Shown: one piece after another, positions 6,931 through 13,344 of the stretch
How the letters are laid out: each line of letters opens with the position of its first letter
How positions within the stretch are numbered: position 1 is the first letter of the stretch
Assembly (NCBI GenBank): GCA_964550635.1
Contig: CAZJZV010000023.1
Coordinates: forward strand, 1-19,951
Source of the DNA: RGIG4097 sp964550635
Lineage (GTDB): Bacteria > Bacillota > Clostridia > Christensenellales > CAG-917
DNA length: 19,951 nt
Reading direction: 5' to 3'
Notes under the pieces: model-generated
Told to the model about the DNA's origin: nothing
Databases searched by the model: none
Seen by the model: the letters and a program-made list of their open reading frames with translations, nothing else
Position numbers and translations under genes: made by a program

Positions 6931-7253
6931 TCGTGTGTGACGTTGCAAAGTTAATAGACGCCGTTCCGCTTAACGTTGCGGACGACGAAAGGAAAATCGT
7001 CAGCGGATATTCGGGGGATTTTCTCAGTTTCGTTATGGGAAAGGCACCGCAAGACTCCGTGTGGCTCACCGTCATGTCAAACGTCAACGTATGTGCTGTC
7101 GCAACCCTTGCCGACGTCGGTATGGTGGTGCTTTGCGAAGGTGTGGAGCCCGACGACGCTTTGCTTGAAAAAGTCAAGGCGCAGGGCATAAATCTCTATT
7201 CGACAAATCTCGACGCGTTTTCCGCCGCTTGCAAGTTGCAAGGGAAGTTGTGA
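6927..7253 (+). CDS. DRTGG-domain-like protein, copy 2
   Basis: A 108-residue soluble protein, paralogous to the one at 4882-5220. It opens with VCDVAKLIDA and contains GDFLSFVMG, VWLTVMSNVNVCAVATLADVGMVVL and a final GINLYSTNLDAFSAAC helix. This segment matches the pattern of small DRTGG-like proteins in hydrogenase operons better than copy 1 does, though again the literal motif is absent. The ATG at 6927 overlaps the HydS-like stop (ATGA) and has GAGG (6913-6916) upstream, so it is preferred over in-frame starts further up that lie inside the previous gene. It ends in TGATG, overlapping the PHP gene by one base. The two copies thus bracket the RsbW-like/HydS-like pair. The function is unknown; ligand or partner binding is a guess. 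Confidence 0.75.
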   Translation: MIVCDVAKLIDAVPLNVADDERKIVSGYSGDFLSFVMGKAPQDSVWLTVMSNVNVCAVATLADVGMVVLCEGVEPDDALLEKVKAQGINLYSTNLDAFSAACKLQGKL

Positions 7254-7942
7254 TGAAATTCACCTACGACCTGCATATACATTCCGCACTCTCTCCGTGT
7301 GCGGAAAACGATATGACTCCCGTCACGATAGTAGGTACTGCAAAGATATTGGGACTCGATTTCGTCGCGGTGTCCGACCACAATTCAACTAGAAACGTGG
7401 AAGTCGCGATTAGGGCGGGGGAAGAATACGGCGTGAAAGTAGTCCCCGCAATCGAAGTGCAGACCAAAGAAGACGTCCACGTGCTATGTTTGTTCAAGAC
7501 GTACAAGGACTTGACGGCGTTTGCAAACGAGATACCTTTCTCGAAGAGAAAGAATAGGGAAGATATTTTCGGTGAGCAACTCGTGCTTGACGAAGACGAC
7601 GAGATTATAGGCAAGGAAGAAAGTATGCTTCTCGACAGTGCGGATATATCCTCCGACGACTTGCCCACAATTGCAATGAGATACGACGGAGTGGCAATTC
7701 CCGCGCATATCGACAGGGAAGGCAACGGAATGGTTGCAATTCTCGGCTCGATTTCGAATGCGTATCCGACGGTTGAGTTGTCGTCAAAATGCGACGAAAG
7801 CGACTTTGACAAGTGGAAAGACCGCTTGATTATCGTCGATAGCGACGCACACGTGCTTGACGATATATCTCAAAAAGGCTCTATCGACCTTGACGAATAT
7901 AGCGTATCCGCTCTCGTCGATAGACTGAAACAAGGAAAATAA
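7253..7942 (+). CDS. PHP-domain metal-dependent phosphoesterase
   Basis: This 229-residue protein has the full set of PHP metal ligands: HIH (H8, H10), SDHNS (D42, H43), E68 in VPAIEVQ, H152 in IPAHIDRE, and D198/H200 in DSDAH. The family includes histidinol phosphatase, YciV/TrpH (3',5'-nucleoside bisphosphate phosphatase) and polymerase exonuclease domains. The short length and N-terminal DLHIHSALSPC resemble the stand-alone YciV-like group. An acidic insert (about 114-137) separates the two halves. The substrate cannot be read from sequence; a small phosphorylated or nucleotide signal made or bound by the operon's ATPases is one idea. The ATG overlaps the previous stop by one base, with AAGGGAAG just upstream. 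It is one base from the next gene. Annotated PHP genes do recur in clostridial hydrogenase operons, without a proven role. Confidence 0.88.
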   Translation: MKFTYDLHIHSALSPCAENDMTPVTIVGTAKILGLDFVAVSDHNSTRNVEVAIRAGEEYGVKVVPAIEVQTKEDVHVLCLFKTYKDLTAFANEIPFSKRKNREDIFGEQLVLDEDDEIIGKEESMLLDSADISSDDLPTIAMRYDGVAIPAHIDREGNGMVAILGSISNAYPTVELSSKCDESDFDKWKDRLIIVDSDAHVLDDISQKGSIDLDEYSVSALVDRLKQGK

Positions 7943-7943
7943 T

Positions 7944-8489
7944 ATGAGAGAAATCGCTCTGAATATACTCGATATTGCGGAAAATTCCGTCAAGGCGAAA
8001 GCCAAACTCGTGGAGATTGATGTCGTCGCTACGGACGACCTTTTGACCGTTTCTATCGTTGACGACGGCACGGGTATGGACAAGGAATTTCTTGCCAGAG
8101 TGACCGACCCTTTCACCACTACGAGAACGACGAGAAAAGTCGGTATGGGCATACCCCTTTTCAAAATGGCGTCAGAAATGGCGGGCGGAAAGTTTGAAAT
8201 CTCGTCCGAAAAGGGAGTCGGCACGAGTGTGAAAGCGACCTTTCAAATCAGTCATATAGACCGCGCACCTCTCGGCGACCTTGCGGACACTATGGTTACG
8301 CTTCTGTCGAGCGAGAAGGATACGGACTTCCGTTTGCACGTTGCGGTCAATAATAACACGTTCGATTTCGACACGCGAGAACTCAAAGCGGAACTCGGCG
8401 GAATCCCCGTCGATACCCCCGAAATTCTCGTGTTCGTGAGAGATATGATAAAAGATAATATTATAAATATTGGAGGAGCAAAGTTATGA
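7944..8489 (+). CDS. Stand-alone histidine-kinase-type ATPase (HATPase_c)
   Basis: A 181-residue soluble GHKL ATPase. The N-box is DIAENSVKA (N14), G1 is DDGTGMD (40-46), and the lid/G2 region is RKVGMGIPLFKMASEMAGG followed by SEKGVGTS. This is the catalytic half of a sensor histidine kinase without a sensor part or the phospho-accepting DHp helix pair. A C-terminal extension of about 75 residues after the ATPase core is not recognised. It either phosphorylates another protein or works as an ATP-driven switch. Similar orphan ATPases sit immediately upstream of the small ferredoxin and hydB in other clostridial HydABC operons. AAGGA (7932-7936) precedes the ATG. The stop overlaps the next start (ATGA). 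Confidence 0.87.
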   Translation: MREIALNILDIAENSVKAKAKLVEIDVVATDDLLTVSIVDDGTGMDKEFLARVTDPFTTTRTTRKVGMGIPLFKMASEMAGGKFEISSEKGVGTSVKATFQISHIDRAPLGDLADTMVTLLSSEKDTDFRLHVAVNNNTFDFDTRELKAELGGIPVDTPEILVFVRDMIKDNIINIGGAKL

Positions 8490-8857
8490 AGAGTATTGCC
8501 GATATTAAGGCTATCAGAGACAAAATGCAATCTGAAATAATTCTGCGTGACAACAGCGAAACCGAGAAAGAAACTCGTATCGTCGTCGGTATGGCGACCT
8601 GCGGTATCTCTGCCGGCGCTCGCCCCGTCTACAACGCGTTTATCGACGAAGTTGCTACCCGTGGTCTCAAAAACGTGAAAGTTACGAGGAGCGGATGCTT
8701 TGGCATGTGCAAACTCGAACCTATCGTCGAGGTTTTCGTCCCCGGTCAAGAGAAGGTTACCTATGTTCACATGACGGCTGAAAAGGCAAAACAAGTGGTT
8801 GCAAATCACGTGGTCAACGGCAATATCTGCACTGACTATCTCGTTACAAACGACTAA
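8486..8857 (+). CDS. Small thioredoxin-like ferredoxin of the hyd operon
   Basis: This 123-residue protein looks like the C-terminal thioredoxin-like half of NuoE. It has a helical N-terminal arm, then MATCGISAGAR (C39) and SGCFGMCKLEP (C71, C75). A standard [2Fe-2S] site of this fold uses four Cys (C-x4-C ... C-x3-C); here the second one is missing and only three remain. From memory the TCGIxAGAR form is usual for this subgroup in hydrogenase operons, so this is not a local defect. It may bind an unusual or labile cluster or act as an electron or redox adaptor to HydB, whose N-terminus has the same fold. GGAGGAG (8472-8478) gives a strong ribosome binding site, suggesting high expression like hydB and hydA and unlike the preceding regulatory genes. 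Confidence 0.87.
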   Translation: MKSIADIKAIRDKMQSEIILRDNSETEKETRIVVGMATCGISAGARPVYNAFIDEVATRGLKNVKVTRSGCFGMCKLEPIVEVFVPGQEKVTYVHMTAEKAKQVVANHVVNGNICTDYLVTND

Positions 8858-8871
8858 TTGGAGGAACGCAT

Positions 8872-10653
8872 ATGTTTAGAAGTCACGTTCTCGTCTGTGG
8901 CGGTACGGGTTGTACGAGCAATCACAGCGGAGAAATCTACACCGAATTTCAAAATCTCTTGAAAGAAAAGGGACTTGAGAGCGACGTCAACGTCGTAAGA
9001 ACCGGTTGTTTCGGTCTTTGCGCGGTCGGTCCCGTCGTCATTGTCTATCCCGAAGGCGCGTTTTACGCAGGTATCACCGTCGAAGACGTCAGAGAAATCG
9101 TCGAAGAGCATATCGAAAAGGGACGTATCGTTTCTCGTTTGCTCCACAAAGATACCTCCAACGTCTCGGTCAAGGCGCTCTCGGACACCAACTTTTACAA
9201 GAAACAAACCAGAGTATCACTCCGCAACTGCGGCGTCATCAACCCCGAAGAAATCGACGAATATATCGCATACGACGGCTATCAGGCACTCATCAAAGTC
9301 CTCACCGAAATGACTCCCCAACAAGTCATCGACGTCATCAAGGCGAGCGGTTTGAGAGGTAGAGGAGGCGCAGGCTTCCCCACGGGTATGAAATGGCAAT
9401 TCGCCGCAAACTCTCCTGGTCCTGTCAAATACGTATGCTGCAACGCCGACGAAGGCGACCCCGGTGCGTTTATGGATAGAAGCGTTCTTGAAGGCGACCC
9501 CCACGCAGTCATCGAAGCAATGACGATCGCAGGTTACGCAATCGGCGCACACCAAGGTTATATCTACGTTCGTGCGGAATATCCTATCGCAGTCGAACGT
9601 TTGAAGATAGCACTCAATCAGGCGAAAGAATACGGCTTGCTTGGCAAAAACATTCTCGATACGGGATTCGATTTCGACCTTGACATTCGTCTCGGTGCCG
9701 GCGCATTCGTTTGCGGTGAAGAAACCGCGCTTATGGTTTCAATCGAAGGCAACCGCGGTGAGCCTCGTCCTCGTCCGCCGTTCCCCGCAGTCAAAGGCTT
9801 GTTTGGCAAACCCACCATTCTCAACAACGTCGAAACCTACGCAAATATCTGCCAAATCATTCTCAAAGGCGCGGATTGGTTTGCGTCTATGGGCACCGAA
9901 AAGTCCAAAGGCACCAAAGTTTTCGCACTCGGCGGAAAAATCGTCAACACCGGTCTTGTTGAAATCCCTATGGGTACCACTCTCCGCACCGTCATCGAAG
10001 ACATCGGCGGTGGCGTCCCCAACGGCAAGAAGTTCAAAGCGGCGCAAACGGGCGGTCCTTCGGGCGGTTGCATCCCCGCAGAACACTTCGACATTCCTAT
10101 CGATTACGACAACCTTATCGGTATCGGTTCGATGATGGGTTCGGGCGGTATGATCGTCATGGACGAAGACAACTGTATGGTCGATATCGCGAAGTTCTTC
10201 CTTGAATTTACCGTGGACGAGAGTTGCGGAAAATGCACTCCCTGCCGTATCGGTACGAGAAGACTTCTCGAATACCTTGAAAAAATCACCACCGGCAGAG
10301 CGACTATGGAAGACCTCGACGAAATGGAAAAACTCTGCTACTACATCAAAGAAAACGCTCTCTGCGGACTCGGTCAAACCGCACCTAACCCCGTGTTGTC
10401 CACTCTCCGCTATTTCCGCGACGAATACGTTGCGCATATCGTCGACAAGAAATGTCCCTGCCACGTGTGTAAAGGTCTCGTGCAATACAAAATCACCGAC
10501 GCTTGCAAAGGTTGTTCGGCATGCTCGAGAAAATGCCCCGTCGGCGCGATTTCGGGCGTCATCAAACAGAAGTTCGATATCGATGTCAACAAGTGCATCA
10601 AGTGCGGTCAATGTATCGAAACTTGTAAGTTCGGCGCAATCGTAAAAGAATAA
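8872..10653 (+). CDS. hydB: HydB, NuoF-like NADH/FMN subunit of bifurcating hydrogenase
   Basis: A 593-residue cytoplasmic flavoprotein: the NADH-oxidising and proposed electron-bifurcating subunit of HydABC. The N-terminal thioredoxin-like [2Fe-2S] domain has C9, C14, C46 and C50. The NuoF core follows, with GRGGAGFPTG (about 163-172) and NADEGDPGAFMDR (about 190-205) for NADH and FMN, and GAFVCGEETAL. A [4Fe-4S] site has SCGKCTPC (C452, C455, C458) plus a Cys near 498. The C-terminus carries two [4Fe-4S] ferredoxin motifs (CKGCSACSRKCP and CIKCGQCIETCK) and an extra CPCHVC that could hold a further cluster with neighbouring Cys. This layout matches bifurcating HydB of Thermotoga and Acetobacterium and differs from plain NuoF, which lacks both ends. 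GGAGGAA (8860-8866) precedes the ATG. A 12-bp gap leads to hydA. Confidence 0.96.
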   Translation: MFRSHVLVCGGTGCTSNHSGEIYTEFQNLLKEKGLESDVNVVRTGCFGLCAVGPVVIVYPEGAFYAGITVEDVREIVEEHIEKGRIVSRLLHKDTSNVSVKALSDTNFYKKQTRVSLRNCGVINPEEIDEYIAYDGYQALIKVLTEMTPQQVIDVIKASGLRGRGGAGFPTGMKWQFAANSPGPVKYVCCNADEGDPGAFMDRSVLEGDPHAVIEAMTIAGYAIGAHQGYIYVRAEYPIAVERLKIALNQAKEYGLLGKNILDTGFDFDLDIRLGAGAFVCGEETALMVSIEGNRGEPRPRPPFPAVKGLFGKPTILNNVETYANICQIILKGADWFASMGTEKSKGTKVFALGGKIVNTGLVEIPMGTTLRTVIEDIGGGVPNGKKFKAAQTGGPSGGCIPAEHFDIPIDYDNLIGIGSMMGSGGMIVMDEDNCMVDIAKFFLEFTVDESCGKCTPCRIGTRRLLEYLEKITTGRATMEDLDEMEKLCYYIKENALCGLGQTAPNPVLSTLRYFRDEYVAHIVDKKCPCHVCKGLVQYKITDACKGCSACSRKCPVGAISGVIKQKFDIDVNKCIKCGQCIETCKFGAIVKE

Positions 10654-10665
10654 TGAGGTGACGAT

Positions 10666-12423
10666 ATGGAAGATAAAAAAATGATAAACGTAAAAATCAA
10701 CGGCATCGCAGTGCAAGTCCCCGAGGGTAGCACTATTCTCGAAGCGGCGAAAGTTGCCGGTATCAAAATCCCCACTCTCTGCTACCTCAAAGGTATCAAC
10801 GCGATCGGTGCGTGCCGTGTGTGCGTGGTCGAAGTTAAGGGTGCAAGAAGTCTTTGTGCGGCGTGCGTTTACCCCGTCAACGAGGGTATGGAAGTCTTCA
10901 CCAACTCTCCCAAAGTCATGGCGAGTAGAAAGACTACCGTCGAACTCATCCTTTCCGACCACAATCAAGATTGCTTGAACTGCGTCAGAAACAATAACTG
11001 CGAACTTCAAACTCTCGCTATGGACCTTGGTTGCGACGCTCACCGTTTCAGCGGTGCGTCCGTGCATTACGAACTCGACACGACCACTCCTTATATCGTG
11101 CGTGACAACAATAAATGCGTGCTTTGCCGTCGTTGCGTAGCGGCGTGCAAACAATATCAATCCGTGTCCGTCATCGGACCCAACTCACGTGGTTTTGACA
11201 CTCATATCGGTTGTGCGTTTGAAAAGAATTTGTCCGAAGTCGCATGCGTCGGTTGCGGTCAATGTATTGTCGCTTGCCCCGTCGGCGCACTCCACGAAAG
11301 AGAAGAAATCGACGACGTTCTCGAAGCACTTGCAGATCCAAACAAGAGAGTCATCGTCGGCACCGCTCCTTCCGTCCGTATCGGTCTCGGTGAAGAATTC
11401 GGAATGGGTATCGGTCACAACGTGGAAGGCAAAATGGTTGCCGCTCTTCGTAGAATTGGTTTCGACGACGTTTTCGACGTCGACTTTGCCGCAGACCTAA
11501 CCATTATGGAAGAAGGCACCGAATTTATCAACAGAGTGCTCGGAAAAGGCGAAAACAACACTTTGCCTATGATTACCAGTTGTTCTCCCGCTTGGATCAA
11601 GTTCTGCGAACACAATTTCCCCACCGAACTTGCACACTTGTCCTCTTGCAAGAGCCCGCAACAAATGTTCGGCGCAGTCTGCAAGACTTACTATGCGGAA
11701 AAACTCGGCATGGACCCCGAAGATATAGTCGTCGTGTCTGTCATGCCCTGCACCGCGAAGAAGTTTGAAAAGGGTAGAGCGGACCAATCCGCCGCAGGCG
11801 TGCCCGATATCGATATCGCAATCACCACGAGAGAACTTGCAAAACTCATCAAACGTAAAGGCATCATCTTCGAGGACCTTCCCGAAGAAAAATTCGACGC
11901 ACCTCTCGGCATCGCATCCGGTGCAGGTCTGCTCTTCGGTGCAACCGGCGGCGTCATGGAAGCGGCTCTCCGCACCGTCTACGAACTCCTTGAAAAGAAA
12001 TCCGCTCCGTCCCTTGACTGGAACGAAGTCCGCGGTACCGATGGTATCAAAGAAGCAACTTACACGGTCGGCGGTATGGACGTCAAAGTCTGCGTTGTCA
12101 ACGGTCTTGCAAACGCAAGAAAGATCATGGAAGACGTCAAAGCAGGCACTAGTCCCTATCACTTCATCGAAGTCATGTCTTGCCCCGGTGGTTGCGTAAC
12201 TGGCGGTGGACAACCCATCAAATCCGCATACGTGCTCAACAATCAAGACGTCAAGGCACTTCGCGCAAAGGCGATTTACGACACCGATGCGAATATGGAA
12301 CTCAGAAAGTCCCACGAAAACCCCGCAATCAAGGAAATTTACGAAACCTACTTCGGCGAGCCCAACTCCCACAAGGCACACGAAATTCTCCACACTTCCT
12401 ACGTCAAGAGAGAGAAGTATTGA
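10666..12423 (+). CDS. hydA: HydA, catalytic [FeFe]-hydrogenase subunit
   Basis: A 585-residue H2-forming subunit of the HydABC complex. In order: plant-type [2Fe-2S] domain (C39, C50, C53, C67), His-ligated [4Fe-4S] cluster (H99, C103, C106, C112), two [4Fe-4S] motifs (CVLCRRCVAACK and CVGCGQCIVACP), the H-cluster domain (about 220-520), and the fused small-subunit C-terminus ending KAHEILHTSY. H-cluster motifs are L1 TSCSPAW (C306, S307), L2 MPCTAKKFE (C362) and L3 MSCPGGCVTGGGQP (C506, C510). L1 has Ser where Clostridium pasteurianum CpI has its second Cys. The complex couples NADH and reduced ferredoxin oxidation to H2 release, or the reverse. GAGGTGA (about 10656-10662) precedes the first ATG; another ATG lies five codons in. 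It is the last gene of the operon. The hydEFG maturation genes needed for the H-cluster are not in the window. Confidence 0.96.
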   Translation: MEDKKMINVKINGIAVQVPEGSTILEAAKVAGIKIPTLCYLKGINAIGACRVCVVEVKGARSLCAACVYPVNEGMEVFTNSPKVMASRKTTVELILSDHNQDCLNCVRNNNCELQTLAMDLGCDAHRFSGASVHYELDTTTPYIVRDNNKCVLCRRCVAACKQYQSVSVIGPNSRGFDTHIGCAFEKNLSEVACVGCGQCIVACPVGALHEREEIDDVLEALADPNKRVIVGTAPSVRIGLGEEFGMGIGHNVEGKMVAALRRIGFDDVFDVDFAADLTIMEEGTEFINRVLGKGENNTLPMITSCSPAWIKFCEHNFPTELAHLSSCKSPQQMFGAVCKTYYAEKLGMDPEDIVVVSVMPCTAKKFEKGRADQSAAGVPDIDIAITTRELAKLIKRKGIIFEDLPEEKFDAPLGIASGAGLLFGATGGVMEAALRTVYELLEKKSAPSLDWNEVRGTDGIKEATYTVGGMDVKVCVVNGLANARKIMEDVKAGTSPYHFIEVMSCPGGCVTGGGQPIKSAYVLNNQDVKALRAKAIYDTDANMELRKSHENPAIKEIYETYFGEPNSHKAHEILHTSYVKREKY

Positions 12424-12440
12424 TTGTGACAACCAAAACA

Positions 12441-12470
12441 AAAACGCCCGACTTTGCGGGCGTTTTTCTT
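12441..12470. terminator. Bidirectional terminator between hydA and the DUF975 gene
   Basis: AAAACGCCCG (12441-12450) and CGGGCGTTTT (12457-12466) pair as 10 bp around ACTTTG. T-rich sequence follows on the plus strand and A-rich sequence precedes it. It ends the hyd operon and, on the minus strand, the convergent membrane-protein gene. Confidence 0.93.
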
Positions 12471-12491
12471 TTGCGTTTTGCAGATATTTGA

Positions 12492-13247
12492 TTATGAGAA
12501 CGGATCGTCTTCCTTGAAAGGATTGTCGTCGTTTAGGTCGAAATCAAACGGATTGTCATCGCCTTTCGTGCGTTTCGGTTCGACTCTGAATCCGTCGTCG
12601 TATCCGCTGACTGCGGAGAGCGAGCGATAATATCTTGCGGTGGAGCAGGTGAAGTAAGGTTCAACGTAAATGGACGCGATACCAAAGGTAATGCCGACCA
12701 AAATCCACCATCCGATAAAGGATATGACTAGCACGAAAAATTCCCACGTGTGACCTTTCATCATTGTTCTCGAGCGTTTCATCGCTTCCTTCCACTTCAT
12801 GTTGGGATTTTCCGCAAATACGTAGACGGTTTGCGAGTAGAGAAGTCCGACGTAAATCCCCGGGATGATGAAGCATGCCAAACCAAGTGCGGTGAGAATG
12901 GTGATAAGCAGGTTTGCAAAGAATTGATTCCAGAATTGTTTCCAATTGCGGAGTGAGTCGAATATCACAACCCAATGGTTATATTCACCGCGCGTGAAGG
13001 ATAGGAAATACCTTGCAATACCTACGTTTATCGGGTAGTTGAATATCGCATACAGGAAAGCAAGCACGGCGTAGATGACCGTGAATACGATATATCCCGT
13101 CGACTCGTATTGATAATTGTCCGCAAGGCGGGAGAAAATTCCTATTCCGTATTCCACGAAAAGTAGCACCGCAAAGGGTTGGAATGCGAGCCAAACTTTT
13201 CCGCGAATATCTGATTTTGCATCTCTTTTGAGTGAAATTCTATCCAT
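12492..13247 (-). CDS. DUF975-like integral membrane protein
   Basis: A 251-residue protein with an N-terminus (MDRISLKRDAKSDIRG) typical of DUF975 proteins, followed by strongly hydrophobic segments at about 19-39, 51-81, 108-143 (two passes) and 167-200. FFANLLITILTALGLACFIIPGIYVGLLYSQ is the most family-like stretch. The acidic cytoplasmic-looking tail repeats DDNPF twice and ends DDPFS. The function of the family is unknown; membrane remodelling or transport roles are only guesses. The start is placed at 13247 from the family-like N-terminus; an upstream in-frame TTG (13265) would add six residues. Neither start has a Shine-Dalgarno sequence. A perfect -10 box ends 6 bp before the ATG, so the mRNA may be leaderless. 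The gene stands alone and is convergent with the hyd operon. Confidence 0.8.
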   Translation of the reverse strand: MDRISLKRDAKSDIRGKVWLAFQPFAVLLFVEYGIGIFSRLADNYQYESTGYIVFTVIYAVLAFLYAIFNYPINVGIARYFLSFTRGEYNHWVVIFDSLRNWKQFWNQFFANLLITILTALGLACFIIPGIYVGLLYSQTVYVFAENPNMKWKEAMKRSRTMMKGHTWEFFVLVISFIGWWILVGITFGIASIYVEPYFTCSTARYYRSLSAVSGYDDGFRVEPKRTKGDDNPFDFDLNDDNPFKEDDPFS

Positions 13248-13253
13248 ACTTAT

Positions 13254-13281
13254 ATTATATAACAAACTATTAAAAATACAA
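13254..13281 (-). promoter_or_regulatory. Promoter of the DUF975 gene, leaderless type
   Basis: On the minus strand TATAAT (13254-13259) is perfect. A weak -35 TTGTAT (13276-13281) lies 16 nt upstream. Transcription is expected at or within a base or two of the A of the start codon at 13247. Confidence 0.55.
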
Positions 13282-13294
13282 TAAAAAATTTAAT

Positions 13295-13323
13295 ATAAAA
13301 ACAGCCACCCAATCGGGTGGCTG
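13295..13323 (-). terminator. Rho-independent terminator of the large phosphoesterase gene
   Basis: CAGCCACCC (13302-13310) and GGGTGGCTG (13315-13323) pair as 9 bp around a 4-nt loop. On the minus strand TTTTTAT follows at once. It lies 21 bp after the stop codon of the 13345-17760 gene. Confidence 0.93.
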
Positions 13324-13344
13324 AAAAACCTTAATCAAGTTTTA

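Noticed and set aside
9739..11160. 473-codon minus-strand frame opposite hydB and hydA
   Set aside because: It spans two well-identified genes on the other strand and has no motif or ribosome binding site.
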